NCBI GenBank assembly: GCA_903895725.1
Contig: CAITUV010000043.1
Coordinates: 323,298-387,297, forward strand
DNA length: 64,000 nucleotides
Direction: 5' to 3'
From: an uncultured Myxococcales bacterium
Lineage (GTDB): Bacteria > Myxococcota_A > UBA9042 > CAIXZC01
A program made the translations under genes and the position numbers. The notes below the pieces were generated by a model. The model was not told the origin of the DNA and made no database searches. It was given only the letters and a program-made list of their open reading frames with translations. Position 1 is the first letter of the stretch, and every line of letters starts with the position of its first letter. Below, in pieces: positions 1 to 7,205 of the stretch.

Positions 1-542
1 CCCTTCTCTCCGTCGGAACCCTTGGGCGGCTCGTCTGCCTGGGGGTCGAGCGGCTTGACTCGATCCACGTCAAAGATGGGGGAGAAGTGCTCGTGCCGGA
101 TGAGCCACTGCTTCCCGTCCTTCTGGAGCACCCAGCTTCCCTGCACATAGAACTCCCATTTCTTGCGGTCCTGATTCGTCTGCAGCGTCGCACGCAGCTT
201 GAAGTAACTGATACCGTAGGTCTCCTCGAGGTGGGTTCTCTCGAACTCGAACTTTGCGTCGAGGAACTTCGACTCAGCAAAGGCAGAGGTGTACATCTGG
301 GCGATTCCCTTGATGCCCTCGTGGACGCGGCCGCTGGACTCGATGGCCAGGATATCATCCGACTGGACGTAGACGGAGCAGGCCTTGTCCACGTCGCCGG
401 CCTTGAGCGCATCGGCCAGTGTCTGGGCGATTCCGGCCAGACAGTCGTTCGCACACGCCGCGATCTTCTCCTCGGCCAGAGCAGGGCCAGCCGTTGCGAC
501 ACACACGGTCAAGAGAGCGCAGGCCAGAGCTGTTCTTCGCAT
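1..542 (-). CDS. Secreted NTF2/SnoaL-like protein, 3' end outside window
   Basis: The gene starts at ATG 542 with GGAGG at 550-554 and is still open at base 1, so the C terminus is missing. The 180 visible codons begin with a signal peptide (hydrophobic ACALLTVCVATAG, predicted cleavage after ALA at residue 23). The rest resembles the SnoaL/DUF4440 NTF2-like fold: a helix with LADALKAGDVDKA, a GRVHEGIKGIAQMY helix, then strands ending WVLQKDGKQWLIRHEHFS. Such domains are small alpha+beta cones that bind ligands or act as enzymes, and nothing here defines a substrate. The visible tail is turning Pro/Asp/Lys-rich. The lipoprotein at 10961-12211 carries two domains of the same type. A sigma-70-like promoter lies at 590-619. 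Confidence 0.75.
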   Translation of the reverse strand, partial: MRRTALACALLTVCVATAGPALAEEKIAACANDCLAGIAQTLADALKAGDVDKACSVYVQSDDILAIESSGRVHEGIKGIAQMYTSAFAESKFLDAKFEFERTHLEETYGISYFKLRATLQTNQDRKKWEFYVQGSWVLQKDGKQWLIRHEHFSPIFDVDRVKPLDPQADEPPKGSDGEK

Positions 543-589
543 TTGGTTCCCTCCATTGGAAGTGGTCACAACCCCATGTCACTGTCCGG

Positions 590-619
590 AGCATAGGGCG
601 CCTTCTGGGCCCATGTCAA
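590..619 (-). promoter_or_regulatory. Sigma-70-type promoter for the NTF2-like gene
   Basis: On the minus strand TTGACA (614-619) is followed after 18 bases by TATGCT (590-595), about 48 bases upstream of the start codon at 542. The -35 is a perfect consensus. Confidence 0.55.
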
Positions 620-664
620 TCCTGCGGTTCGGGGGGGGAGAAGGAGGCACAGGCTCGAAATCAG

Positions 665-693
665 TTGACAGGAGCAGTCCCCGCCGCTATTGT
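665..693 (+). promoter_or_regulatory. Sigma-70-type promoter for rpmB
   Basis: TTGACA (665-670), a 17-base spacer and TATTGT (688-693) make a strong promoter. The expected start near 700 gives a leader of about 55 bases before rpmB. Confidence 0.7.
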
Positions 694-753
694 ACCGCCC
701 GCACGTGCAGGGTGCGGAATGCTCTGCCGATGCCAGCGATGAGGGGTGTCGTC

Positions 754-993
754 ATGCCGAAGTGCGATTTGACCGGAAAGAAGAGACTGGTTGGAAACAA
801 CGTGTCCCACGCGAACAACCGGACCAAGATGGTGCAGAAGCCGAACGTCCAGAAGAAGCGGCTCTTCGTGCCCGGGATGGACCGTTTCGTGACCCTGTCG
901 GTATCGACTCGGGCGCTGCGGACCATCGATCGGATCGGCATCGAGGCTTACGCCCGCAAGCTGGGCATCGACTTGAACAAGTTCATCGATTGA
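754..993 (+). CDS. rpmB: 50S ribosomal protein L28
   Basis: This 79-residue protein has the L28 pattern: an N-terminal CDLTGKKRLVGNNVSHANNRTK segment, the basic PNVQKKRLF core and the conserved VSTRALRTIDRIG near the C terminus. L28 binds the large ribosomal subunit near the exit side and is needed for 70S assembly. Only one Cys (residue 4) is present, so I see no zinc knuckle in this copy. The ATG at 754 follows GAGGGG (741-746). The stop overlaps the next start as TGATG, so the downstream lipoprotein is probably translationally coupled. rpmG (L33), a common neighbour of rpmB, is not next to it. Confidence 0.95.
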   Translation: MPKCDLTGKKRLVGNNVSHANNRTKMVQKPNVQKKRLFVPGMDRFVTLSVSTRALRTIDRIGIEAYARKLGIDLNKFID

Positions 994-1802
994 TGTCCTC
1001 CGTTCCCTCACGGGGAATCGACTCGCACCGACCGTTTCCAATCCTCGCAGTGTGGCTAGGTCTGCTTGCCATCTCCTGTGGTCCGCCGCTCATCCGCCAG
1101 AGGCCACTGCCACGCGCCGGGACGTCTCCGGCCGAGCGGCCGGAAGTGGTTCTCCTCGTGGACGGTCAACCGGTGCTCGGCAACCAGCCGGACGGGCTCG
1201 AATTCGACGGCCTCCTCGTGGCTGCGGGCTTTCAATCCATCCGGCCGGCAGCGGACGAGCGAGAGGAGGAGGGGATTCCTTTCTGGGTTCTTCAGTTCAG
1301 GGCGATTGACGGCGAGACCGACTATCGGCTTGGCCTGGGAATGGAGGAGAAGCTCGTCCCCAAGCTCAAGCGTTCCGCCTTCTTTCACGTTCGATTCGGA
1401 GTTCAACACCGGGGAATGTTCCTTCCGCCCGCCCTGGCCGTCTCGATCCTGGACGAGACGGGGCGTCTGCTCTACCTGCTGGACGTAGATGGAGCGGCCG
1501 GGGCAGCGGAGTTGCCCAAGGGCTTGTCCGTGGATCGGTCGAATCGCTCCGCATTCACCACGGCCCTGACAACGGCCTCCGGGTGCGCCCTGACGTTGAC
1601 CCACCACTTCCTGGAGGTGGAGGCGGGCAGTCGCAGCGCCTCGCTGGCCCCCGGCGAGGAGCGCTTCTTCCGGGCCGAGGACGGGACCTACCGGGTGGTC
1701 AGCCTGGACATCTCGACATCCCGAGACGACGTCGAATGTGTCTCGGAGCATCCTACCTACTCTGCATTCGTGGTGGAGCGGACGGCCGACGAAGCGCCCT
1801 AG
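993..1802 (+). CDS. Predicted lipoprotein of unknown function
   Basis: The gene encodes 269 residues. A hydrophobic AVWLGLLAISC sequence followed by GPP looks like a lipoprotein signal, although AIS-C is a weak lipobox. The body is beta-rich and belongs to no family I recognise. Near residue 45 it has a VVLLVDGQPVLGNQ strand, followed by repeated amphipathic strands and the closing THHFLEVEAGS and YRVVSLDISTS segments. The start ATG uses the A of the rpmB stop (TGATG), which argues for co-transcription and coupled translation with rpmB. The gene ends 24 bases before the converging lipoprotein gene. A function linked to the ribosome is not implied; the pairing may only use a strong promoter. 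Confidence 0.6.
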   Translation: MSSVPSRGIDSHRPFPILAVWLGLLAISCGPPLIRQRPLPRAGTSPAERPEVVLLVDGQPVLGNQPDGLEFDGLLVAAGFQSIRPAADEREEEGIPFWVLQFRAIDGETDYRLGLGMEEKLVPKLKRSAFFHVRFGVQHRGMFLPPALAVSILDETGRLLYLLDVDGAAGAAELPKGLSVDRSNRSAFTTALTTASGCALTLTHHFLEVEAGSRSASLAPGEERFFRAEDGTYRVVSLDISTSRDDVECVSEHPTYSAFVVERTADEAP

Positions 1803-1826
1803 GGCGAGGCGAGTGACCGCCCCATT

Positions 1827-3920
1827 TCAGGGCGTGGTTCCCGTGATGTTCCCGGAAATGGCACTGAACGGGAGACCGATGGAGGCCGCATCCGGCGTAC
1901 CGTCCCCGTCGGTATCGATGTCATTCGTCACGAGCATCTCGATCATGGCCTTGACCGTCTCCTTGTCGAGCGGAAGCTGATCGGGAGGCACGAGGTCAAT
2001 GGCGTCAATCATTCCCTGCTTCGAAACGGCCCCGGCCAGTATCCCCTGGAGGGAGGCGGGCTCCCCAGCCTGGAACGTCACCGTGGCCGAAATCTGGGCG
2101 AAGTAGAGGGTCACGTCGAGGATTGCCCCTTCAGACAGCGGCAGCAGGAGCGGGAAGTCGTAGCCCGGGCCGCCCGCAGTGAGCTTGGTGCCCACAACCT
2201 TGGCATTGTCCATGGAAATGAGAGGGGAGCAGTCCGGTGAGAACGAGCTCTGCTTGACCAGGTAGTCGCAAGTCGCAGTCTGCAACGCACAGGCGGGGTC
2301 GGACAGCGCTCCGATGTAGCAGGCAAGCTCGTAGGGGGTCCCGTCCGCGGCAAAGCTCCGGTGCTCGTAGAGAAGGATGACCTTGCCGTCGTCCACCGCC
2401 CCCTGCAACGCGCTTCCGGCAAAACCGGAAAGGAATGAGAGGGCATTGTCGATCCCGCCAGAGCACTGGCCGGCGGGGGAGCAGGTGGCGGGGTTCATGT
2501 CGACATCCAGCCCGTTGCCCGCCTTGCCGTCCGTTCCGACTGCCAGGGCGGAGATCTTGTTGACGGCACTCGAGAACTGGGGCTGACAGCCGCATGCGGT
2601 GAGGTCGGCAGTGCACACGCCGGCCACGCAGGTATCGCCGGTGCTGCACGAGAGGCCGTCGTCGCAGGGGAGGGCGTCCAATGGGGAGTGGACACAGCCG
2701 CCCATCTTCTGGCAGGAATCGGTAGTGCACGGGTTTGCGTCATCGCAGGTCAGGAGGGGCCCCATGCACTTTCCGTCCTGGCACTGGTCCGGGCCGGTGC
2801 ACGGGTCATAGTCGTTGCATTTCCACGTGGCGGGCTCGTAGAAGCATTCGCCCGTGTCCGGGTTGCAGGAATCGATGGTGCAGAGGTTGCCGTCGTCGCA
2901 CATGTTCTTGCCGGAGGTGTCGCAGCACGGGTTGTCGTTGAGCTCATGGTAGCAGCCGGACACAGGGTGGCAGAGGTCGTTGGTACACTCGTTTCCGTCA
3001 TTGCAGTCAAGGGGTTCGGGCCCGGGCTGGCAGACGTCAGCGACGCAGAGGTCGCCGATGGTGCAGGTGTCGGCGTCGCTGCACTCAAGGCCGTCAAGCG
3101 CAGCATGGAGGCAGCCTCCCTCTCCATCACACGTGTCGGCAGTGCAGGGGTTCTTGTCGTCGCAGCTGAGAGCATCTCCGGCCATGCACTCGCCCGCAAC
3201 GCACCAGGCCCAGGCGACGCATGGGTCCTCGAGCGCACAGGGGTGCTCCTCGAGGGGGGCTCCATCATGCAGGCACCCGGAATCGGCCAGGCAGGAATCC
3301 ACGGTGCAGGGATTCTGGTCATCGCAGTCGGTCGCCGTGCCCCCCACACAGCCATCGGGAGAGCAGATTTCGCCGGTAGTGCAGGCGTTCAGGTCGTCGC
3401 AGGCGGCACCGAGTTCAGCGGGGGTCCATTCCGTCATCGACACATCGATGTCGCACGCCAGGCAGGGCATTCCCGGTGCAGCCTGACCGTCATCGGCGCA
3501 GATACCATCGACCAGGCAGGCGTCCACCAGGGCGAAGTCACAGTTGCCCTTGCCGTCGCACGTATCCACGGTGCAGGGTCTGCCGTCGTCGCACTGGTAC
3601 GAGGTGCCGTTTCCACAGGAACCGTCAGCCTGAATGGCCTCGCCGAACGTGCAGGCGTCCGCGTCGTCGCATGGAGTCCCGGGAGCAGGAGGGAGTAGGG
3701 CGTCACCGGAATCGGGCAGGGGCACTTCGTCCGGATTTGACGCTGCGTCATTCGCGTCATCGAGCGCGTCATGAACCGCGTCAATTCCAGTGTCGTTGCC
3801 TGCCGCAGCGTCCCCGGACTGGCTGGCGCCGCCGGAGCAGGCCGCAACGCTCCAGAAAAGAGCCAGGAGGGCCATCAGCAATCGGTGGGTCATCGTCTGT
3901 TCCCGCAGCAATCGGTTCAT
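1827..3920 (-). CDS. Large Cys-rich repeat lipoprotein
   Basis: The protein has 697 residues. The start at 3920 is preceded by GGAGGGG. The signal peptide ends in a lipobox (SVAAC), followed by a Gly/Ser/Ala/Asp linker to about residue 75. Residues about 80-440 are tandem Cys repeats of the CDDxxxCTxxxxC...GxC type (for example CDDGRPCTVDTC), about 35-40 residues each, probably disulfide-linked and exposed. The last 250 residues form a separate beta-rich domain with few Cys. Near the C terminus is a DTDGDGTPD calcium-loop-like motif. It lies 10 bases downstream of the companion gene at 3931-7056, so the two probably form one operon. The binding partner is unknown. Confidence 0.8.
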   Translation of the reverse strand: MNRLLREQTMTHRLLMALLALFWSVAACSGGASQSGDAAAGNDTGIDAVHDALDDANDAASNPDEVPLPDSGDALLPPAPGTPCDDADACTFGEAIQADGSCGNGTSYQCDDGRPCTVDTCDGKGNCDFALVDACLVDGICADDGQAAPGMPCLACDIDVSMTEWTPAELGAACDDLNACTTGEICSPDGCVGGTATDCDDQNPCTVDSCLADSGCLHDGAPLEEHPCALEDPCVAWAWCVAGECMAGDALSCDDKNPCTADTCDGEGGCLHAALDGLECSDADTCTIGDLCVADVCQPGPEPLDCNDGNECTNDLCHPVSGCYHELNDNPCCDTSGKNMCDDGNLCTIDSCNPDTGECFYEPATWKCNDYDPCTGPDQCQDGKCMGPLLTCDDANPCTTDSCQKMGGCVHSPLDALPCDDGLSCSTGDTCVAGVCTADLTACGCQPQFSSAVNKISALAVGTDGKAGNGLDVDMNPATCSPAGQCSGGIDNALSFLSGFAGSALQGAVDDGKVILLYEHRSFAADGTPYELACYIGALSDPACALQTATCDYLVKQSSFSPDCSPLISMDNAKVVGTKLTAGGPGYDFPLLLPLSEGAILDVTLYFAQISATVTFQAGEPASLQGILAGAVSKQGMIDAIDLVPPDQLPLDKETVKAMIEMLVTNDIDTDGDGTPDAASIGLPFSAISGNITGTTP

Positions 3921-3930
3921 GGTTCCCCTC

Positions 3931-6900
3931 CTACTTCACGGCGCCGGTCAGGACGGTGTACCCGAAGATGCGCAGCATCTCCTTGAGGTCGAGGCTGATC
4001 TTCGACCCCGGGGGTACTGACGGGTTGACCGAGGAGAGGTCGATGTCGGGAACGGGGAATGAACCGAAGGCTCCGCCGGCAAACGAGCTGAGGAACTTGC
4101 CGACGAGCTGCTCCTTGACCAGTCCGACGAGGATGTCTTCTGCGCCCGACAGCGCACCGGTTACCTGCGTGATCTCGACCTCCATGAGGCGCGTCTGGCC
4201 GAGGGCGACAGAAATCTGCTTGCCCTGGCCCGGAACGTCGACGGGCATGAGATTGGCCTCCACCTCCATGGAGGCATAGAGCGTCATGGCAACCGGGGCA
4301 CCGAACAGTTTCATGTCGCCATCGACGCGCATGTCGCCGATCTGGAGAACCGTCTTCCCGTCGGCCGTGCAGCCCGTGAGGATCGGTGCCAGGAGGAAGT
4401 CGACGTGCAGGATGACGTCGGTCAATCCGTACTGGGTGAGGTCGGTGCCCAGGTCGGCCGGCAGGATGTCCATCTGGAACAGTCCGCCCCAGTACATGCC
4501 GAAGGGAAGCTGGTTGAAGAAGTCGTCGTGGAGCCCCATCTCGAGCTGCCCCTTCTTGGGGAAGACGAACGGCTCGCCGAGCCCGCTGAGGCACGCGGCG
4601 CGGCCGATGGAGCCGAGCGACCCGTGGGAGATTGCCTTGGGAGTCACCACCGTGGCCTTCATGCCCAGGGTAGCCCCCTCCTTCTTGAAGTCGACCGAGG
4701 AGAGGCCGGTCTTGAGCGAGAGCTGGACCGGCTGACCGGAGCCCATGAACGGCTTGATCTCGATGACCTGGTCGAGAGCAAGGGAGTTGAGCGCATCGAC
4801 GATGGCTTTGGGAATGACGCCGCCGAGCTGCTGCTGGAATGCCCCAGCAATCTGGTTTGCAAAGCTGTCCTCGAAGAAGTCGATCAGCCAGTTGAGGAGG
4901 AAGCCGAGAATGCCGTCGACCTTGATGTCGAGATTGTTCACCTTGACCTGGCTGGTCGCCATCTGGGCGGAGACGACTCCGTTGGTGCTTGTGATCATGA
5001 CGTCGGAGTCGATGGTGATGCTGGAGGCCTTGGCGGTCCCCGTCATGTCGGGGCAGAGGAAGCCGGACTGGTCGATCTGGATGTCCGCGGAGAAGTTGGG
5101 GATCGAGACGAACAGGTGGAGCCCTCCGTCGATGGGGATCAGGTCGATGGAGGGGTCGCCGTACTTGATGTTGTAGATGTTGATCTTGTATGAGCACCAG
5201 CCGAGATTGCCCGTGGTGACCGGGTTGGTGATGAGCGACCCGAGGTTGAGCCCCTTGAGGTAGTAGACCATGATGGTGGCCATGTCGTCGACGTCGCTCA
5301 CGTCGTTGTCGTCCCAGACCTCGGGGCCGAGAAAGATCAGGATGCCGTCGGGGACCATCGAACCCTGTGGGTTGGCGGCGTCGATCGGGTAGTACAGCGT
5401 CGAATAGTAGAAGGACGGAGTCGTCCTCGATGTGCCTCCAGCCTGGTCGGTGGCCTCGGCGATGATGAGGTTCATCCCCTGGCCCGCGACGAAGTCATGG
5501 GAGAAGCTCCCGTCTGCGGCGAGAGGGACGCTGACCGTTCCGATGGTGAACGAGGCAATCGGCGCGGCCTTGCTGGTGACCTTGCCGGTAACCGTGACGG
5601 GGCCCGGGCCCTTGAGGGTCACCCCGCGGGGAGGATAGGTGATGATGATCTTGGGCCGGCAGTCGGCGGTCTTGAGGGTCTTATGCTGGCACCCGGTGTC
5701 GGCTGCACAGGAGTCGGCCGTGCATTCGTTCCCGTCGTCGCAGGAGACGGGGGTGCCTCCGCACTTGCCCGCGTTGCAGGAATCGTCGCTGGTACACAGG
5801 TTTGCGTCGTCGCAAACCCCGGGAGCGGGCACAGCGACGCACCCGCTGAAGGACTCGCACGAGTCGACGGTGCAGGGGTTGCCGTCATCGCAGGCGAGGA
5901 GCCCGGGACCGGGCTGGCAGAGGCCGCCGCCGCAGGCATCATCAAGGGTGCAGGGGTCGAGGTCGTCGCAGGGAGCGGTGTTGGGCACGAAGCCGCAGCC
6001 GGTGAAGGGAACGCAGGCATCGTCCGTGCAGTTGTTGAGATCGTCGCAGAAGATGGGCTCGGGGCCGGGCTGACAGGCACCGCCCAGGCAGAAGTCGCCG
6101 ACGAAGCAGGGGTCGAGATCGTCGCAGGGGGCCGCATTCGGGAAGTGCATGCAGCCCTGGACCGGGTGGCAGGAATCGTCGGTGCAGGGGTTGGCGTCAT
6201 CGCATTCGGGGGGGAGCCCACCCGGCAGGCAGGCTCCGGCGCTGCAGGTGTCGTTGCCGGTGCAGGCGTTTCCGTCATCGCACGGTGCTTCGTTGGGAGT
6301 GTGGATGCAGCCGGCGATTTTGTGGCAGGAGTCGTCGGTGCAGGGGTTGGCATCGTCGCAGTCGAGGGTGGATTCGGGGGTGCAGGTACCGTCGACGCAG
6401 GTTTCCCCCTGGGTGCAGACGGAGCCATCGTCGCAGGGACCTTCGATGGGGGAGGGCTCGCACTGACCGTCCAGGCAGCTCAGGACGGCGCAGGGGTTCC
6501 CCGACGGTCCGCACTGTACGGCCACGCCTTGGCACAGGCCGGCGAGGCACTGGTCACCCGTGGTGCAGGCATCCTGGTCGTCGCAGGTGTTGAGATTGTC
6601 CGCGCTCCACTGATCCTGGGACACGGAGGTGATGCACTCCATGCAGGGGGCCTCCGGGGCGGGTGTACCCTCCTTGTAACAGACCTCCTCGATGAAGCAC
6701 CAGTCCGGGCGCAGCGGATGGTCGCATCCGCCGTCCGGAAGGCAGAGATCCTCGGTGCAGTCCAGCCCGTCGTCGCAATCGATGAGCTTGCCCTGGCAGA
6801 CTCCATCGGTGCAGAAGTCGTCGACGGTGCACGGGTCCAGGTCGTCGCAGGGGGTATCGGGCTTGCATGTCGGACCGATCGCCTCGGCGGAAGTGTCCAT

Positions 6901-7056
6901 CCCGACGTCCTGGACGAGCTCGATCCAGTCGCCGGCGTCCGATGGCGATATCGTTCCGTCGGCCGTCATCGAGCCCCCCGGAGCGTCGCTGCCGCCGCAT
7001 GCCGCCAGCAGTGCCGCCCCTGCCATGACCAGAATCCGACCGCGCATTGAAGACAT
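3931..7056 (-). CDS. Cys-rich repeat lipoprotein with C-terminal BPI/LBP (TULIP)-like domain
   Basis: The protein has 1041 residues and starts at 7056 behind GGAGGGA (7061-7067). Lipobox LLAAC is followed by a short linker. Residues about 60-465 hold roughly ten Cys repeats of the CDDxNPCTxDSC type. Residues about 465-560 look like a bacterial Ig-like strand-rich domain (PRGVTLKGPGPVTVTGKV). From about 580 to the end the sequence resembles the BPI/LBP/PLUNC superfamily. Features of that family visible here are alternating strands, the amphipathic helix LGFLLNWLIDFFEDSF with a following LALDQVIEI strand, the LHDDFFNQLPFGMYWGGLF segment, and a closing SFPVPDIDL. These proteins bind lipids or lipopolysaccharide in animals. 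The match is by eye only. It is the first gene of a pair with 1827-3920. Confidence 0.75.
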   Translation of the reverse strand: MSSMRGRILVMAGAALLAACGGSDAPGGSMTADGTISPSDAGDWIELVQDVGMDTSAEAIGPTCKPDTPCDDLDPCTVDDFCTDGVCQGKLIDCDDGLDCTEDLCLPDGGCDHPLRPDWCFIEEVCYKEGTPAPEAPCMECITSVSQDQWSADNLNTCDDQDACTTGDQCLAGLCQGVAVQCGPSGNPCAVLSCLDGQCEPSPIEGPCDDGSVCTQGETCVDGTCTPESTLDCDDANPCTDDSCHKIAGCIHTPNEAPCDDGNACTGNDTCSAGACLPGGLPPECDDANPCTDDSCHPVQGCMHFPNAAPCDDLDPCFVGDFCLGGACQPGPEPIFCDDLNNCTDDACVPFTGCGFVPNTAPCDDLDPCTLDDACGGGLCQPGPGLLACDDGNPCTVDSCESFSGCVAVPAPGVCDDANLCTSDDSCNAGKCGGTPVSCDDGNECTADSCAADTGCQHKTLKTADCRPKIIITYPPRGVTLKGPGPVTVTGKVTSKAAPIASFTIGTVSVPLAADGSFSHDFVAGQGMNLIIAEATDQAGGTSRTTPSFYYSTLYYPIDAANPQGSMVPDGILIFLGPEVWDDNDVSDVDDMATIMVYYLKGLNLGSLITNPVTTGNLGWCSYKINIYNIKYGDPSIDLIPIDGGLHLFVSIPNFSADIQIDQSGFLCPDMTGTAKASSITIDSDVMITSTNGVVSAQMATSQVKVNNLDIKVDGILGFLLNWLIDFFEDSFANQIAGAFQQQLGGVIPKAIVDALNSLALDQVIEIKPFMGSGQPVQLSLKTGLSSVDFKKEGATLGMKATVVTPKAISHGSLGSIGRAACLSGLGEPFVFPKKGQLEMGLHDDFFNQLPFGMYWGGLFQMDILPADLGTDLTQYGLTDVILHVDFLLAPILTGCTADGKTVLQIGDMRVDGDMKLFGAPVAMTLYASMEVEANLMPVDVPGQGKQISVALGQTRLMEVEITQVTGALSGAEDILVGLVKEQLVGKFLSSFAGGAFGSFPVPDIDLSSVNPSVPPGSKISLDLKEMLRIFGYTVLTGAVK

Positions 7057-7118
7057 GTGATCCCTCCGTGCCGCAACTCCCTGCGAAGTATAGCCGGAAC
7101 AGACCCTTGGGGGAAGGC

Positions 7119-7147
7119 TTGACTATGACGCTGCATGACGCTAGGGT
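7119..7147 (+). promoter_or_regulatory. Candidate promoter for the fused lyase gene
   Basis: TTGACT (7119-7124), 17 bases, TAGGGT (7142-7147). The ATG at 7206 follows about 50 bases after the expected start point. The same -10 hexamer occurs upstream of the SatP-like gene. Confidence 0.45.
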
Positions 7148-7205
7148 GCGCCTGAGGTGCGGGGCCCCAGAGCACAAGTCCCCTGAAAGTCCATGGAGGA
7201 GCGAC

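Noticed and set aside
1803..1826. GGGCG/CGCCC pairing between two converging genes as a bidirectional terminator
   Set aside because: The stem is only five base pairs with no T-run on either strand; too weak to call.
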